Below the pieces are notes generated by a model. It saw only the letters and a program-made list of their open reading frames with translations. It had not been told where the DNA came from and did not search any database. The position numbers were made by a program, and so were the translations under genes. From assembly GCA_027618475.1 (NCBI GenBank), contig JAQCEJ010000015.1, forward strand, positions 1-64,000: 64,000 bases of DNA, written 5' to 3'. Of this stretch, positions 29,964-39,257 are shown one piece after another. The number at the start of each line of letters is the position of its first letter. The first letter of the stretch is position 1. This stretch comes from Planctomycetota bacterium. GTDB taxonomy: Bacteria > Planctomycetota > Planctomycetia > Planctomycetales > Planctomycetaceae.

Positions 29964-30884
29964 TTACTTCTTCGGCGTGACCAGAGTCTCCGTTCGATCG
30001 CTGATGGCATGCATAGCTCCGCCGGCAACTTCATACTCGACCTTGTTGCTGTGCATCGTTTTCGAGACGATCATCCCTTTTCTGATATCAAAACGAATGG
30101 TTCCGGAGGGTGTCATCTGAATGAGCTGAACGCGGATTTGGGGATCCTGAGGATTGTCGAGATCAAGCGTCTTGAAGTCGATGACTGCGATGTCTCCATC
30201 AAGTTGAGTGAATGTAAATTTTCGCCGTAGCTTGATCGAACGTTCCAGCTTTTGAGTGGCGCGAACTCTAACAGTGTAATCGTCATCCCAGGTCGCACCC
30301 ACCTTAACAGGTTCCTGAGGAAGGAGCATGAGCAGCGCAACCGTATTCATCGATTCCGTAGTATCACGCTCGGCGATGATCTTGCCGGTCGCATCGACGC
30401 GTTGCCGCCCCTGCGGTTCGCCGATCGATTCGAGAATTTTTTCGAATTCTTGAGGCTGTTGATTGACGTCGTCACTGTCGAATAAAGTGGGCGGATTGTC
30501 GTCGAACTGGGATCTCATCCGCACATGATCGAGCGTTGGTTCGATGACCGCATCACCATTTTCGTCGACTGAAACGACTCTCAAGTGCTGTTTCGAGACC
30601 GACTGGTTTCTCGTCGTCTCCGTGACCTCCTTAGCCGAGAGTGAGATCACCATCTTATGCACCACTTCGTAGTGCATAAACTGATTGGGATGAAATTGAT
30701 AACGCAAGACGACAGGCTTGACGAGAGATGACTTCACGTCGGGGATTTTCGCTTCAACAGGCGGATCCTGGGCATCGGCCAACGTCGAATTTTCCGCTGA
30801 CAGCGACACCGAGCAGAGAAATGCCAACGTCAAACCCAAGCCAGCGAGACATCTCTGGACCATCTCGTAAGAACGAAAAACCAT
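29964..30884 (-). CDS. Exported protein, DUF6263-like
   Basis: 306 residues from the ATG at 30884, with an AAAGGAGT ribosome-binding site. A signal peptide (CLAGLGLTLAFLCSVSLSAE) leads to a mainly beta protein: LRYQFHPNQFMHYEVVHKM, a VDENGDAVIEPTLDHVRM strand pair, and GATWDDDYTVRV near the middle. The layout resembles DUF6263 proteins, common in planctomycetes with no known function; I am only moderately sure of the family. It is the first gene of a unit with the exported RidA-like protein; both products are exported, which may mean a joint extracytoplasmic role. Confidence 0.6.
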   Translation of the reverse strand: MVFRSYEMVQRCLAGLGLTLAFLCSVSLSAENSTLADAQDPPVEAKIPDVKSSLVKPVVLRYQFHPNQFMHYEVVHKMVISLSAKEVTETTRNQSVSKQHLRVVSVDENGDAVIEPTLDHVRMRSQFDDNPPTLFDSDDVNQQPQEFEKILESIGEPQGRQRVDATGKIIAERDTTESMNTVALLMLLPQEPVKVGATWDDDYTVRVRATQKLERSIKLRRKFTFTQLDGDIAVIDFKTLDLDNPQDPQIRVQLIQMTPSGTIRFDIRKGMIVSKTMHSNKVEYEVAGGAMHAISDRTETLVTPKK

Positions 30885-31188
30885 TGTGAAGACTCCTTTC
30901 TTCACCGCCACGTTAATCACGGTTACTGCTGAAACGGAATATTGAATCGATAGGGGGAACAGACGGGACGCGGATGTTAGCAAAGATGTCCTCCAACTGC
31001 GAGATCAGTCGTAACCTGTTACCATAAAAACTGTTAACAAAATCCACATGGCGCGATCCCCGATCAAATCTCACATAGAAAATTCGTATCGTTTATTCTC
31101 ATCATCAGTTGCGATATCATGTTGACACGTCCGTGTTTAGCCGCACAACAATGAATCAACTCCTGTCTCGATCAGCAAGGAATCAAAC
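30885..31188. other. Divergent promoter region
   Basis: The 304 bases between divergent genes are AT-rich in the middle. A short dyad GTAAC-CT-GTTAC lies at 31011-31022 and TTGACA occurs at 31122-31127, but no convincing -10 box follows at the right spacing. Nothing coding was recognised. Confidence 0.35.
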
Positions 31189-32283
31189 ATGCGACCGGTA
31201 GGTAACAAATCTCAGCGGTTTTTGAAATTGTATTCAATCGCTCCGTTTATCACCTGTTTTTTGGCGATCGTTTCGGTCGCTGCACAGCCCCTGGTGGCGG
31301 ATGATGTCCCTTACGAATGGGTCGAAGTGACCGGCAAAGCTGCTTTTGCGCCACGTGACGGTGCCGGAGCGCTCACTTTCAAAGACCGGATGTGGTTTCT
31401 CGGAGGCTGGAATCCAAGCGACAAAGTGCATTTCCCCATGATCTGCAATAACGAAGTCTGGAGCACGGCCGACGGTAAAGATTGGATTCTCGAAAAGCCA
31501 AATACGTTTCTTGATGCGAATTTTGATCCGAAGAGCGATTGGGAAGGACGCCACACCGCGGGATACGTCGTCTACAAAGACGCCATGTGGATTGTCGGCG
31601 GTGACGCAAATCAGCGCCATTATCAAAACGACGTCTGGAAGAGCACCGATGGAAAGACCTGGGAACTGGTAACCGATGACGTCCCCTGGGGGCCGCGCGT
31701 CTTACATTACACGTTCGTGCATGATGACAAGATCTGGGTGCTCGGCGGACAGACGATGCCCGGCTTTGCCAGCGGTGCCGACGAAAATTTTTACCGCGAT
31801 CTCTGGACCAGCACCGACGGTAAGAACTGGAAAAAAATCGAACCGAAGGAACCGTGTTATGTTCCGCGCGGTATGATCGGAAATAATGCGATCTTCAAAA
31901 ATCGCATCTGGGTACTGGGAGGGGGAACCTACGATACTCCGACGACTCCCACACGGAACTTCTACAATGACGTCTGGAGTTCGGCCGATGGCGTGACCTG
32001 GAAACAGCATACCGAAGCAGCCCCCTGGGCTCCCCGACAGTATCACGAGGTCGCCGTGTTCGACGACAATTTATGGGTACTGGAAGGTTACGCCCGAAAG
32101 AACGTCAACGATGTCTGGTACTCTCCCGACGGCGTAAACTGGAAAGAAGTCCCCAATACTCCGTGGAAACCACGCCACGCCGCCAGTGTGTACGTTTTTC
32201 AGGACGGCTTGTGGATGGTCGCCGGCAACAACATGGAAAGCGATGCGTGGAAACTGGTGCGGAAGGATAAGAAAGCGAAGTGA
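31189..32283 (+). CDS. Exported Kelch-like beta-propeller protein
   Basis: 364 residues. The signal peptide (FITCFLAIVSVAAQPLVA) is followed by about six repeats of roughly 50 residues, each with a blade end such as VWSTADGKDW, VWKSTDGKTW, LWTSTDGKNW, VWSSADGVTW, VWYSPDGVNW, and a middle such as MWIVGGD or IWVLGGQ. The pattern is a Kelch/galactose-oxidase-like propeller, used for binding. No catalytic residues are evident. It is monocistronic, ends in a strong terminator and faces the redoxin/PHM fusion gene. Confidence 0.8.
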   Translation: MRPVGNKSQRFLKLYSIAPFITCFLAIVSVAAQPLVADDVPYEWVEVTGKAAFAPRDGAGALTFKDRMWFLGGWNPSDKVHFPMICNNEVWSTADGKDWILEKPNTFLDANFDPKSDWEGRHTAGYVVYKDAMWIVGGDANQRHYQNDVWKSTDGKTWELVTDDVPWGPRVLHYTFVHDDKIWVLGGQTMPGFASGADENFYRDLWTSTDGKNWKKIEPKEPCYVPRGMIGNNAIFKNRIWVLGGGTYDTPTTPTRNFYNDVWSSADGVTWKQHTEAAPWAPRQYHEVAVFDDNLWVLEGYARKNVNDVWYSPDGVNWKEVPNTPWKPRHAASVYVFQDGLWMVAGNNMESDAWKLVRKDKKAK

Positions 32284-32296
32284 CAGCTGTTTAATC

Positions 32297-32334
32297 AAAA
32301 AGGGGATGACGCTGCCAAGCGTCATCCCCTTTTT
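32297..32334. terminator. Strong bidirectional terminator
   Basis: A perfect 16-bp stem (32297-32312 with 32319-32334) with a six-base loop TGCCAA; the outer five pairs are A-T so each strand ends in a T-run. It lies between the convergent propeller gene (plus) and redoxin/PHM gene (minus), and serves both. Confidence 0.93.
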
Positions 32335-32392
32335 TAATCCTGGCGAAGTCCTGTCTTAATGCAAGAATCGATTGCGAAAATCAGCCAACGGC

Positions 32393-34396
32393 TCACCGCT
32401 TCAATTGCTTTTGTAATCGTACAATCGCCTCAAGCAGTTCTGCTTCCGTAACTTCGTCATCGCCATTGGCGTCGGCGAGTTTGAAGCGAGCTTTACCTGC
32501 ATCGTCGGGGATTTCGTCGAGACTGATCTTGCCGTCACCGTTTTTATCAAGCCGCTCCATGATCACTTTCGTCAGGGCTTTGGGCTCGCGGGGAAACTGA
32601 TTCCGCAGGGGAGCATTCGCGATAATCTCCTCCGCCGTCTTGAAAGGGACCGCGATGTCGAAATACCCGAACATCATTTCTTCCCAAGTCTGTTCGCCAA
32701 ACGTCACGGTCTGCGACGGGTCGGGGTTCGAGAGGTTTTCCTCCGAGTTATCGTACGTCGCCACGCAGAACATTCTGGTACCGGTGGGAAAATCGATCGG
32801 TTCGTCGAGAAAATAAGTCGTTTGCCAGTTGAAATCGTAATTCGGAACATTCAGCAATTTCTGGCGTCGATCACCCGGAAAGACCGCTTCGAACGAGAAC
32901 GACTTACCACGCAAATGCATATGCGGCGACACCGACAACAGTTTCACATCGATGGGAAGCGTCCCCGTTGTATCTTCCAGCCTGTAGTTGGCGTCATGCG
33001 GTGGGATGCGGATATTCCTCTGGCTGGCTGTCATGGTGACGACCAACTCATTCACATCCTCTTTTTCGGCGAAGATCAAACCGAGTTTGCTCATATCTTG
33101 TTGCGGCGTGCCGATCGGTGTGTAATGCATTTGAAACGTGAGTTGCGAACCGGCAGGGATGCGTTTCGCCATCCCATCGGGTAATGGCTGAACCCGCAGA
33201 CCAGGTACGTATGCAATCAGAAAACCGGTGTCTCCGGGGAATTTGCGATCGGCGTTTTCAGGCGGACGGACGAAGACAACGACATGATGAACCACCGCGC
33301 GATTACCGGGAATCACTTCAGCCGCGGTGATGTAACGGTCTTCAGTGAAGTTGGTGTCGACGCTGAAATACTGATATTCGACCGTTCCTTCGGCGGGAAC
33401 ATCGTATGCTGTCTCACGCATATTCAAAACTAGATCGGGTTCATGAGGAAGTTGCCAGCCGGGCGTAAACTCGCGAGGGGAAGGAAGTTTTGACAAATCG
33501 CCGGCGGGGGCACCATTCTTGACCCACGCCAGAATCAGCTCCCGCTCTTCGGCAGGCATGCTGCGATCGTTGGAAAAATGGCCAATCTCGGGATCAGCAT
33601 GCCACGGTGGCATACGCCCCTTTTCGACGACCTCGGCGATCGTCTCGGCCCAGCCCGCGACTTCATCGTATTCCGTTAGTGTGAAAGGAGCGATCTCTCC
33701 GGGGCGATGACATTCGACGCATCGGTCCTGAAAGATTTTCGCGATGTGCGATGAATAGGTCACGTCGCTGTCTTCCTTCGGCGTACGAATTCTCCCGATC
33801 AGGCACCCCTCGACCGGAATATGCGGCTGCGACACCACCGTCCCCGCGAGAAGTTCTTCCACAGCCCGCTTCAAATCGTGAGACGTCGGATTCGGTTTTC
33901 CTTCACCGACCGCGTATTGATCGTCAATGCGCCCGTAGTAGCGAATCGTACGACTCTTATCGAGGACGAAAACCTCGGGCGTGCGCGTCGCGCCAATCGC
34001 ATCGGCAACTTTGTTGCCGGCATCTTTGAGCAATGGAAACTCCACGCCAAAATTGCGGGCATGAGCGGCAAGTTCGGTGAGCGAATCTTGGCGATTTGCA
34101 TCGACGCCGATGAAAGCGACATTCTTCGTGTTCAGATTCTGGTAAAGTTGTACCAGCCGAGTGGTGTAAAGTTTGGCGAGGGGACATTCTGTGCCAAGAA
34201 ACGCAATCACGACTACTTCGCGATCGGAAAAGTCGCCGAGTGAAACCTGTTTTCCGCGAAAATCTTCCAGCGAAAAATCGGCAACGGTGCGGCCGAGCAA
34301 CGATTCGCCAGTCGCAACGGCATCCCCGGCATTCAAGGCGGAAACGGATAAAAATCCAAAAACAGCAACAACCGCGATTAAAAAATACGTCCGCAT
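32393..34396 (-). CDS. Redoxin / c-type haem / copper monooxygenase-like / EF-hand fusion protein
   Basis: 667 residues from the ATG at 34396 (GAGGAG upstream). In order: signal peptide (FLIAVVAVFGFLSVSALNAG); an AhpC/TSA redoxin domain with one visible Cys in GTECPLAKLY at about residue 71; a c-type haem site RCVECH near residue 230 with a Met-rich GRMPPWHADPEIGHFSNDRS; a PHM/DBM-like copper type II ascorbate-dependent monooxygenase part with HHVVVFVRP, QMHYTP and SPHMHLRGKSF (His/Met copper ligands); then two EF-hand loops (DKNGDGKISLDE and DANGDDEVTEAE). The whole is exported. The combination suggests a periplasmic redox enzyme with electron entry through haem; substrate unknown. Confidence 0.85.
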   Translation of the reverse strand: MRTYFLIAVVAVFGFLSVSALNAGDAVATGESLLGRTVADFSLEDFRGKQVSLGDFSDREVVVIAFLGTECPLAKLYTTRLVQLYQNLNTKNVAFIGVDANRQDSLTELAAHARNFGVEFPLLKDAGNKVADAIGATRTPEVFVLDKSRTIRYYGRIDDQYAVGEGKPNPTSHDLKRAVEELLAGTVVSQPHIPVEGCLIGRIRTPKEDSDVTYSSHIAKIFQDRCVECHRPGEIAPFTLTEYDEVAGWAETIAEVVEKGRMPPWHADPEIGHFSNDRSMPAEERELILAWVKNGAPAGDLSKLPSPREFTPGWQLPHEPDLVLNMRETAYDVPAEGTVEYQYFSVDTNFTEDRYITAAEVIPGNRAVVHHVVVFVRPPENADRKFPGDTGFLIAYVPGLRVQPLPDGMAKRIPAGSQLTFQMHYTPIGTPQQDMSKLGLIFAEKEDVNELVVTMTASQRNIRIPPHDANYRLEDTTGTLPIDVKLLSVSPHMHLRGKSFSFEAVFPGDRRQKLLNVPNYDFNWQTTYFLDEPIDFPTGTRMFCVATYDNSEENLSNPDPSQTVTFGEQTWEEMMFGYFDIAVPFKTAEEIIANAPLRNQFPREPKALTKVIMERLDKNGDGKISLDEIPDDAGKARFKLADANGDDEVTEAELLEAIVRLQKQLKR

Positions 34397-34659
34397 GAAC
34401 CTGAAACTCCTCGTGGAAATCACTGTCTCGAAACAATTGACAAGTCGACGCCGAGTATACCTGAGAACATTTAAGAAAGTTACAGGATTTCGTGAAATCC
34501 CTCAGGAACATTCTCAAATGCCATTTACCGGAGGATCGTGATTGCGATTTCAAATTCGGCGAGTGTACACTGAATAGATCAAAATTGACCAATGTATCGT
34601 CGTGCTTGGGTTGAACTCATTCCTCCGTCGGGCTTGAAAACATTCGAAAGGGCATTGCG

Positions 34660-35685
34660 ATGTCCGAACTGCTGGTGCTGACCACACTCCTGTTTGCAGC
34701 CGATGAGACAGCGACAGTCGCTGCCCACGAAGTCACCGTCGAGGCCGTCTATGCCTCGGCGTACAAAGGACTCGACTACCTCAAAGTTGAGGGAAAAGCG
34801 TGGGCTGAGAAGCGTAAGTGTGCCTCGTGCCATCATGTTCCTTTCACCATCTGGACGATGGAAGAAGCCAAACGTCGCGGCCACACCATCGACGAAGCGG
34901 TCCTTGCCGAATTGATCGAATTCAATCTCTCCGAAGATGATAAGGCCCGCATCACGCAGAAACCGCCACCGCCGAAAGAGGGCGAAGCGCCGCGACTCGA
35001 CGTCAGCATGGGTGCGATCTACACGTTGCTGGCGTTTTCGGAAGTTTCTGATGTCTCCGAAACCGCACAAAAACGACGCGATGCCGTCTTCGCTTATCTC
35101 GCCGAGTCGCAACAGCCCGACGGCAACTGGGTGTACGGCCTCAATCGACCTCCCGTCAATGCCTCCGAAACTGATCTGAAGTTGCTCACATTCCTCATGC
35201 TCGACCGCTCGGCGAAATCGCAAACCAATCCTCAGATCAAGACATTACTCGACAAGGCATTGCCGCACGAGGCGACTCTCGAAGCCGACGACAACTCGCA
35301 GCAGTATCACAGTTTGCGATTGTTGCTCGATATGCAGTTGGGAAAAGATGCCGAGATGATTCAGCCGCGCATCGATCTACTGCTCTCGCGGCAGCACGAA
35401 GACGGCGGCTGGAGCCAGACCGTCGAAATGAACAGCGACCCGTATCAAACCGGGCAGACGCTCTACGCACTCGCCGTTGCCGGAGTTCCGAGTGATCACC
35501 CTGCTGTGAAAGCGGCATGGGGTTATCTACTGAAGACTCAAAAATCCGAAGGATTCTGGCCCATGACCTCGCGCCCGATGAAACCGGGCGAAGAGGGAGC
35601 CAAGAACCTCGAACCGATCACCTACGCCGGCACCGGCTGGGCGGTGCTGGGCTTGCTGCGCTCATCGCCGGAGATTGGGAAGTAA
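34660..35685 (+). CDS. Squalene-cyclase-like alpha/alpha-toroid protein with c-type haem motif
   Basis: 341 residues. A short hydrophobic N-terminus (SELLVLTTLLFAAD) may be a signal. KCASCHHVPFTIWTMEEAKRRG at about residues 53-74 contains a CxxCH haem-binding motif. The rest has prenyltransferase/squalene-cyclase-type repeats: QQPDGNWVYGL, HEDGGWSQTVEM, YQTGQTLYALAVAGV and AWGYLLKTQKSEGFWPMTS (the QW-like motif). There is no DXDD cyclase acid motif, so it is unlikely to cyclise squalene. A haem-binding toroid of unknown role is the most honest call. It is followed by an unknown gene 28 bases on. Confidence 0.7.
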   Translation: MSELLVLTTLLFAADETATVAAHEVTVEAVYASAYKGLDYLKVEGKAWAEKRKCASCHHVPFTIWTMEEAKRRGHTIDEAVLAELIEFNLSEDDKARITQKPPPPKEGEAPRLDVSMGAIYTLLAFSEVSDVSETAQKRRDAVFAYLAESQQPDGNWVYGLNRPPVNASETDLKLLTFLMLDRSAKSQTNPQIKTLLDKALPHEATLEADDNSQQYHSLRLLLDMQLGKDAEMIQPRIDLLLSRQHEDGGWSQTVEMNSDPYQTGQTLYALAVAGVPSDHPAVKAAWGYLLKTQKSEGFWPMTSRPMKPGEEGAKNLEPITYAGTGWAVLGLLRSSPEIGK

Positions 35686-35713
35686 GAAACATTCACAAGG
35701 TGGAAAAGGAATC

Positions 35714-36511
35714 ATGAACACCTGGCAACCGCCGGACGATCCCGATGTCCATGCCATCATGGACGAAGCGGCTCGGGATACGCGCGACTGCAACTACGAA
35801 ACGGCACTCGCAAAATTCTTGTGGTTTCACGAGAATTCAAGGGGTGTACCCGGTTTAGGAGGCGTCCGTCTTTCCTTTGCATTGGGTTACTGGTTCGATC
35901 TCGCCCAAAAATATCCACCGGCTCTTGAAGCATTTGTCACAACACGTGACGAAGCCGCAAAGAAGGTCTTTGAAGCTACGAACAGTTTCAAATCGTTCCA
36001 CGAACTCACCGCCCTCAATCGCAAATTAAAGGAATTCGACCACACCGTCAACGTGTTTAAAAAGGTTGTTGAATCCCGACCCGATCAGGCAAAACACCTT
36101 TACCACGCCGCCGAACCTGCATTAATCAAGTCCGGTGAATTCGCCCTCTGCGGGATGTTCCTCGATCCGATACATCGGCTCAAGCAGGCATCGGAATGTT
36201 ATTCTTTCTCGCAGGATTTTGAGAAACGGCGACCGCGGGGTATATTTCCGATTCCGGATACTTCGCGCAAGCATTTTGTGGAAAATATCACCACGCTTGT
36301 TATGCTTTTGGTTCTCAACAATCGAAAAGACGAAGCCCATCGAGTACGTTATTTTGCATTGGAAACACTCGATGACGAAGATTTTCGCCTGTCGTTGGAT
36401 ACCGCAATGTCAGGACATTTTCCGTCGATTGATTGGCCAGGCGAAGAATTCGTCCGCGAGATGAATTCGACGATTAAGGAACTCAAACAGAAAAAACATC
36501 AGGAAGGTTAA
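35714..36511 (+). CDS. Hypothetical soluble protein, TPR-like helices
   Basis: 265 residues from the ATG at 35714, preceded by GGAAAAGGA. There is no signal peptide or membrane helix. The sequence starts NTWQPPDDPDVHAIMDEAAR and goes on as helix pairs (YETALAKFLWFHENS, VRLSFALGYWFDLAQKYPPA) suggestive of TPR-like packing. Family not recognised. It lies between the cyclase-like haem gene and the amidohydrolase gene, with 28 and 3 bases of spacing, and is probably part of a three-gene transcript. Confidence 0.6.
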   Translation: MNTWQPPDDPDVHAIMDEAARDTRDCNYETALAKFLWFHENSRGVPGLGGVRLSFALGYWFDLAQKYPPALEAFVTTRDEAAKKVFEATNSFKSFHELTALNRKLKEFDHTVNVFKKVVESRPDQAKHLYHAAEPALIKSGEFALCGMFLDPIHRLKQASECYSFSQDFEKRRPRGIFPIPDTSRKHFVENITTLVMLLVLNNRKDEAHRVRYFALETLDDEDFRLSLDTAMSGHFPSIDWPGEEFVREMNSTIKELKQKKHQEG

Positions 36512-36514
36512 CCG

Positions 36515-37534
36515 ATGCCTCTTCAAGATTTCTCACCCCTCTCCCGCCGTCAATTCCTCAGCCGCACTGCGGCTGGTGCCGTGCTCGGCTGGGGCCTTTC
36601 CCGTTCGACATTTGCGGCCGATGACGAACAGAAAACCCCCGTCAACCGCAAATACCCCTATATCGATATGCACACGCATGTCGGCACGTTTTACCCCGGG
36701 CACGAACTGACCGCCGACGGGCTTATCGAACTGATGGACGAAAACGGCATCGAGAAAGCCGTGCTGTTGCCGCTCGTTTCGCCCGAGTCAACGATTTACT
36801 TACAGACCAACGAAGATGCGATTCGCAATTACAAACTCTATCCCGACCGACTGATTCCCTTCTGCTGCATCGATCCCCGTTGCTCGACGACCAACCCTAA
36901 ACGTTACGGCCACGTCGCCGGCGTGAAGGGGATCACCGAACTCATCCAACGCTATGTTGATATGGGAGCCAGAGGCGTCGGCGAGCACAAAGTCGGACTG
37001 CCGTTCGATCATCCGCAGATGATGATGCTCTACGAAGCGTGCAGCGATCTCGCGCTACCGATGCTGTTTCATCTCGATGATATCCGCAGCTTCGATACGC
37101 CGGGCTTGCCGCGATTAGAGAACGTCCTGAAAGCGTATCCCGACCTCGTGTTGATGGGCCATGCCGCCGGGTTCTGGGCGTCGATTTCAGCGGATGCCAC
37201 GTTTGAAGATTTCGGCCGATATCCGCAGATTCCGACACCGACCATTCCCGGCGGTGCACTCGACGTGCTGATGGAAAAATACCCGAATCTCTACGGCGAC
37301 CTGTCAGAACCCGGCGGAGAAAAAGCGATCGCCCGCGATCCCGAATTCGGCCGCGAGTTTATCATCCGCCGCGCCGATCAACTCGTCTTCGGCACCGACT
37401 ACCTGATGGCCGATCAAAAAATCCCGCAGTTCGACCTGCTCGATTCGCTCAACCTGCCTGATGACGTGCAATACAAAATCTATCGCGGCAATGCGTTGAA
37501 AATTTTGAAGTTGGAGGAGGAGAACGATTCGTAA
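36515..37534 (+). CDS. Tat-exported amidohydrolase-family protein (COG2159)
   Basis: 339 residues. The N-terminus SRRQFLSRTAAGAVLGWGLS is a twin-arginine signal. The TIM barrel opens with YIDMHTHVGTFYPG (HxH metal site), continues with MLFHLDDIRS (metal His), VLMGHAAGFW (catalytic His) and FGTDYLMAD (catalytic Asp in GTD). Family members hydrolyse or decarboxylate cyclic or aromatic acids using one zinc. Export by Tat implies folding with the metal before secretion. It starts three bases after the previous gene's stop. Confidence 0.85.
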   Translation: MPLQDFSPLSRRQFLSRTAAGAVLGWGLSRSTFAADDEQKTPVNRKYPYIDMHTHVGTFYPGHELTADGLIELMDENGIEKAVLLPLVSPESTIYLQTNEDAIRNYKLYPDRLIPFCCIDPRCSTTNPKRYGHVAGVKGITELIQRYVDMGARGVGEHKVGLPFDHPQMMMLYEACSDLALPMLFHLDDIRSFDTPGLPRLENVLKAYPDLVLMGHAAGFWASISADATFEDFGRYPQIPTPTIPGGALDVLMEKYPNLYGDLSEPGGEKAIARDPEFGREFIIRRADQLVFGTDYLMADQKIPQFDLLDSLNLPDDVQYKIYRGNALKILKLEEENDS

Positions 37535-37584
37535 CATTCCATTTTCGTTGGCATGAATGCAACTTGAATGTCGAACCCGAATAT

Positions 37585-38499
37585 CTATTTCTGTTGTTCC
37601 ACGATTTCCGCCGGCACGTCCGGTTCTGGTGGCGTGACAACGATCTCGCTCTGTTCCTCCGCTCGCCACATCATCCACGCACAGGGGCCAAGTACGAATA
37701 CCATGCCGACGATCGTTGTCGTATCGAGCGATCGGCCCCACAAAACCACATCGTAGGCGAGTGCAAATCCCGCCTGACTCAAACCGACGATCGAGACGCG
37801 CGCGGGATGACCCTGAGTAAAAGCGAGCGTCAGAAAAAACTGTCCAGCGGTAGCGGATAACGCGACCCCGAACAACGGCCACCACGCACTTTGCGGCACA
37901 TCGAGCAACCGCGCATCCATATGCCCGGAAATCCACAGATTCATCAGACAGGCAAACATGCTGACGATCGAAAAGTGGAAAATGATCGCTCGTGTGCCGA
38001 TGTTTTTCACTTTGTGCAATCCGATCATCGCGAGACTGCTCATCACCGAGGCAACGAGTGCGGCGAACGAGGCGTAGTTACCTTCTGTGAGATGCGGCTG
38101 CTGAATGAGGGCGATGCCGATCAGTCCCATCGCGAGCGAAGGCCAGACGTCGCGGGTTGGGGGATGTCCCAACAACGGCCACGATAAAATTGCCACCCAT
38201 AGAGGAAACAGATTCGTCAGCGTCAGCACGTCACCGACCGGAAGCCGGGTAAAGGCATAAAACGTCGAGAGCAGGCTGATGCTGCCGCAGATGCTGCGGA
38301 CCCACAGCGGAAAAGGAGCGAACACAACAATGCGAACACGTGACACGCCGCACATCACGCCAACGACGATAAACGGCCCCAGTGCCCGCGCCAGCGCGAT
38401 GACTTCCCAGGGAACATCCCGCCGACCGGCAGCCGACGCGCACGCCCCCATCGTGGCAAACGCAACTGCTCCGCATAACATCCAGATTGAAGAGAGCAC
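37585..38499 (-). CDS. DMT-family (EamA) transporter
   Basis: 304 residues and ten predicted membrane helices in two EamA halves (about 5-135 and 150-285). ARALGPFIVVGVMCG, FYAFTRLPVGDVLTLTNLFPLWVAIL and TAGQFFLTLAFTQGHPARVSI are typical EamA/RhaT segments. Such proteins export metabolites such as amino acids or nucleosides. The C-terminus is a short acidic-rich cytoplasmic tail. It is convergent with the amidohydrolase gene, and its substrate cannot be told. Confidence 0.85.
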   Translation of the reverse strand: MLSSIWMLCGAVAFATMGACASAAGRRDVPWEVIALARALGPFIVVGVMCGVSRVRIVVFAPFPLWVRSICGSISLLSTFYAFTRLPVGDVLTLTNLFPLWVAILSWPLLGHPPTRDVWPSLAMGLIGIALIQQPHLTEGNYASFAALVASVMSSLAMIGLHKVKNIGTRAIIFHFSIVSMFACLMNLWISGHMDARLLDVPQSAWWPLFGVALSATAGQFFLTLAFTQGHPARVSIVGLSQAGFALAYDVVLWGRSLDTTTIVGMVFVLGPCAWMMWRAEEQSEIVVTPPEPDVPAEIVEQQK

Positions 38500-38564
38500 G
38501 ATGCGGGCGATTTCTATAGGCTATGACGATCTTCTACAATCGTCGTTGAGTTCGTAGGTGTAAA

Positions 38565-38730
38565 TGTCGAATGTCGAAATCCGAATGTCGAATCAATGTC
38601 GAAGCACGAAATCCAAATGACGAAAAATTACCATATGGCTTACGCAATATCTCCGTACGTCATTTGAGCATTCGTCATTGAGATTTGATTCGTCATTCGG
38701 ATTTCGACATTAAGATTTCATTACCAGGTT
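38565..38730. repeat. Inverted-repeat element with ATGTCGAAATCCGAATG arms
   Basis: AATGTCGAAATCCGAATG (38570-38587) and CATTCGGATTTCGACATT (38694-38711) are perfect 18-base inverted copies. Between them are imperfect direct repeats of ATGTCGAA and a second inverted pair, CAAATGACG with CGTCATTTG (near 38614 and 38658). The element fills the spacer between two minus-strand genes. I recall similar AATGTCGAAATCCGAATGACGAA strings as interspersed repeats in planctomycete genomes, but that is memory only. Confidence 0.75.
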
Positions 38731-38742
38731 TCTTCAGTTCCC

Positions 38743-39150
38743 TCACCATCCCGATTCCAATCCCCAAATCCCCGGCGTGACGAGTTCGACTGAATTGCCG
38801 CTCGGATCGCGAAAATAGAGGCTCTTCCCGCCGCGCGGCCAGGTGTACTCGAGTTCGATGTCGATCCCGGCGGCGATTAGTTTTTTCCGCCACGCTTCTT
38901 GCTCGTCGTCAGAAATACCAAAGGCAACATGACCTGCGCCACGTGTACCGTGCGGCGGTAATGTCCCGCCTTGTTCGGTTGCCTCCGGCAGAAAGGCAAG
39001 CAGCATCGTACCGCCGACACGAAAAAATAGATGCCGCCCTGGCTCGCGGTCGTGCAATGGAAACCCCAGCAAATCGCCATAAAACGCGGCTGATTCATCG
39101 AGATCGTCGACGTATAACACGGTTTCGACAATGGTCTGAATTGGCTTCAT
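38743..39150 (-). CDS. VOC-family (glyoxalase-fold) protein
   Basis: 135 residues from the ATG at 39150. The pattern TVLYVDDLDESAAFYGDLLGF at the start, HVAFGISDDEQEAWRKKL in the middle, and SLYFRDPSGNSVELVTPG near the end gives the two beta-alpha-beta3 modules with a His/Glu metal site. The family includes dioxygenases, glyoxalases and antibiotic resistance proteins. The reaction cannot be given from sequence. It is a single gene, divergent from the GT2 gene over 107 bases. Confidence 0.88.
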   Translation of the reverse strand: MKPIQTIVETVLYVDDLDESAAFYGDLLGFPLHDREPGRHLFFRVGGTMLLAFLPEATEQGGTLPPHGTRGAGHVAFGISDDEQEAWRKKLIAAGIDIELEYTWPRGGKSLYFRDPSGNSVELVTPGIWGLESGW

Positions 39151-39257
39151 AATCATTCTCGATGACGAGTTCCGGTGCGCAACCGATCGCATGATAGGCA
39201 GAGGGACTGCAAAATGGGAGCGTCATTACGGATTTGTCATCGGAGTCAAAGCATCGC

